15,350 bases of DNA from Ophiocordyceps camponoti-saundersi (nom. inval.) (taxonomy: Eukaryota > Ascomycota > Sordariomycetes > Hypocreales > Ophiocordycipitaceae). Under the pieces are notes generated by a model. It saw only the letters and a program-made list of their open reading frames with translations, did not search any database and was not told where the DNA came from. How positions within the stretch are numbered: position 1 is the stretch's first letter; each line of letters begins with the position of its first letter. This document shows, piece after piece, positions 15,263 to 15,350 of the stretch. The position numbers and the translations under genes were made by a program. Where the stretch lies: the NCBI GenBank assembly GCA_003339415.1, contig PDHQ01000575.1:1-15350 (forward strand), written 5' to 3'.

Positions 15263-15350
15263 TAAGCCCCCCCCCCCCCCCCCCACGCCCGCCCCCCCCC
15301 CGCCCCCGCCGACACCCAAATCTCAATCCAGGGGCCGTCTCTACGAACTC
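15263..15350. other. C-rich window end of uncertain origin
   Basis: An 18-base C run (15267-15284) is followed by C-rich sequence with isolated A and G, then about 40 bp of GC-richer, non-repetitive sequence quite unlike the rest. No gene is visible. It may be a true GC cluster or a low-quality contig end. Confidence 0.5.

Overview
This window looks like fungal mitochondrial DNA. All nine tRNA genes, and every long reading frame, lie on the minus strand. The long frames are continuous only if TGA is read as Trp (genetic code 4). The background is AT-rich and crowded with short palindromes, GC-rich hairpins and microsatellites. In transcription order the tRNAs are Glu, Met (initiator-like), Met, Leu(UAA), then a gap of about 10.4 kb, then Ala, Phe, Lys, Leu(UAG), Gln. 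That order matches the E-M-M-L-A-F-K-L-Q part of the cluster that follows rnl in many Pezizomycotina (filamentous Ascomycota), so I infer an ascomycete mitogenome. The genus is not recognisable.

Layout, left to right. 1-4517: five tRNAs (Gln, Leu-UAG, Lys, Phe, Ala) set in repeat-filled spacers. 4518-6938: one 806-codon minus-strand frame, interrupted only by TGA, encoding an unrecognised protein with several membrane segments, a Ser-rich linker and a long soluble C-terminal part. 6939-9996: 3 kb without genes, holding double-hairpin elements, a 38-bp perfect palindrome, and a structured block of repeated stem-loops (9353-9760). 9997-11106: a 369-codon unrecognised frame. 11090-13837: a protein-primed family-B DNA polymerase (dpo) of the linear mitochondrial plasmid type. 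It is broken near its 5' end by an in-frame TAA and loses its 3' third at a poly-C/GC-cluster, so motif C is missing. 13838-15262: a leader region, then tRNA-Leu(UAA), two tRNA-Met and tRNA-Glu. 15263-15350: a C-rich end of uncertain origin.

Reading: a linear plasmid (dpo plus at least one companion gene) appears to have integrated between trnL(UAA) and trnA and then decayed, with hairpin elements and microsatellites expanding around it. The most informative single signal is a block of about 50 bp shared by the upstream regions of dpo and of the 369-codon frame, probably a common plasmid promoter or leader. The 806-codon membrane protein and the stem-loop array at 9353-9760 are the least explained parts of the window.
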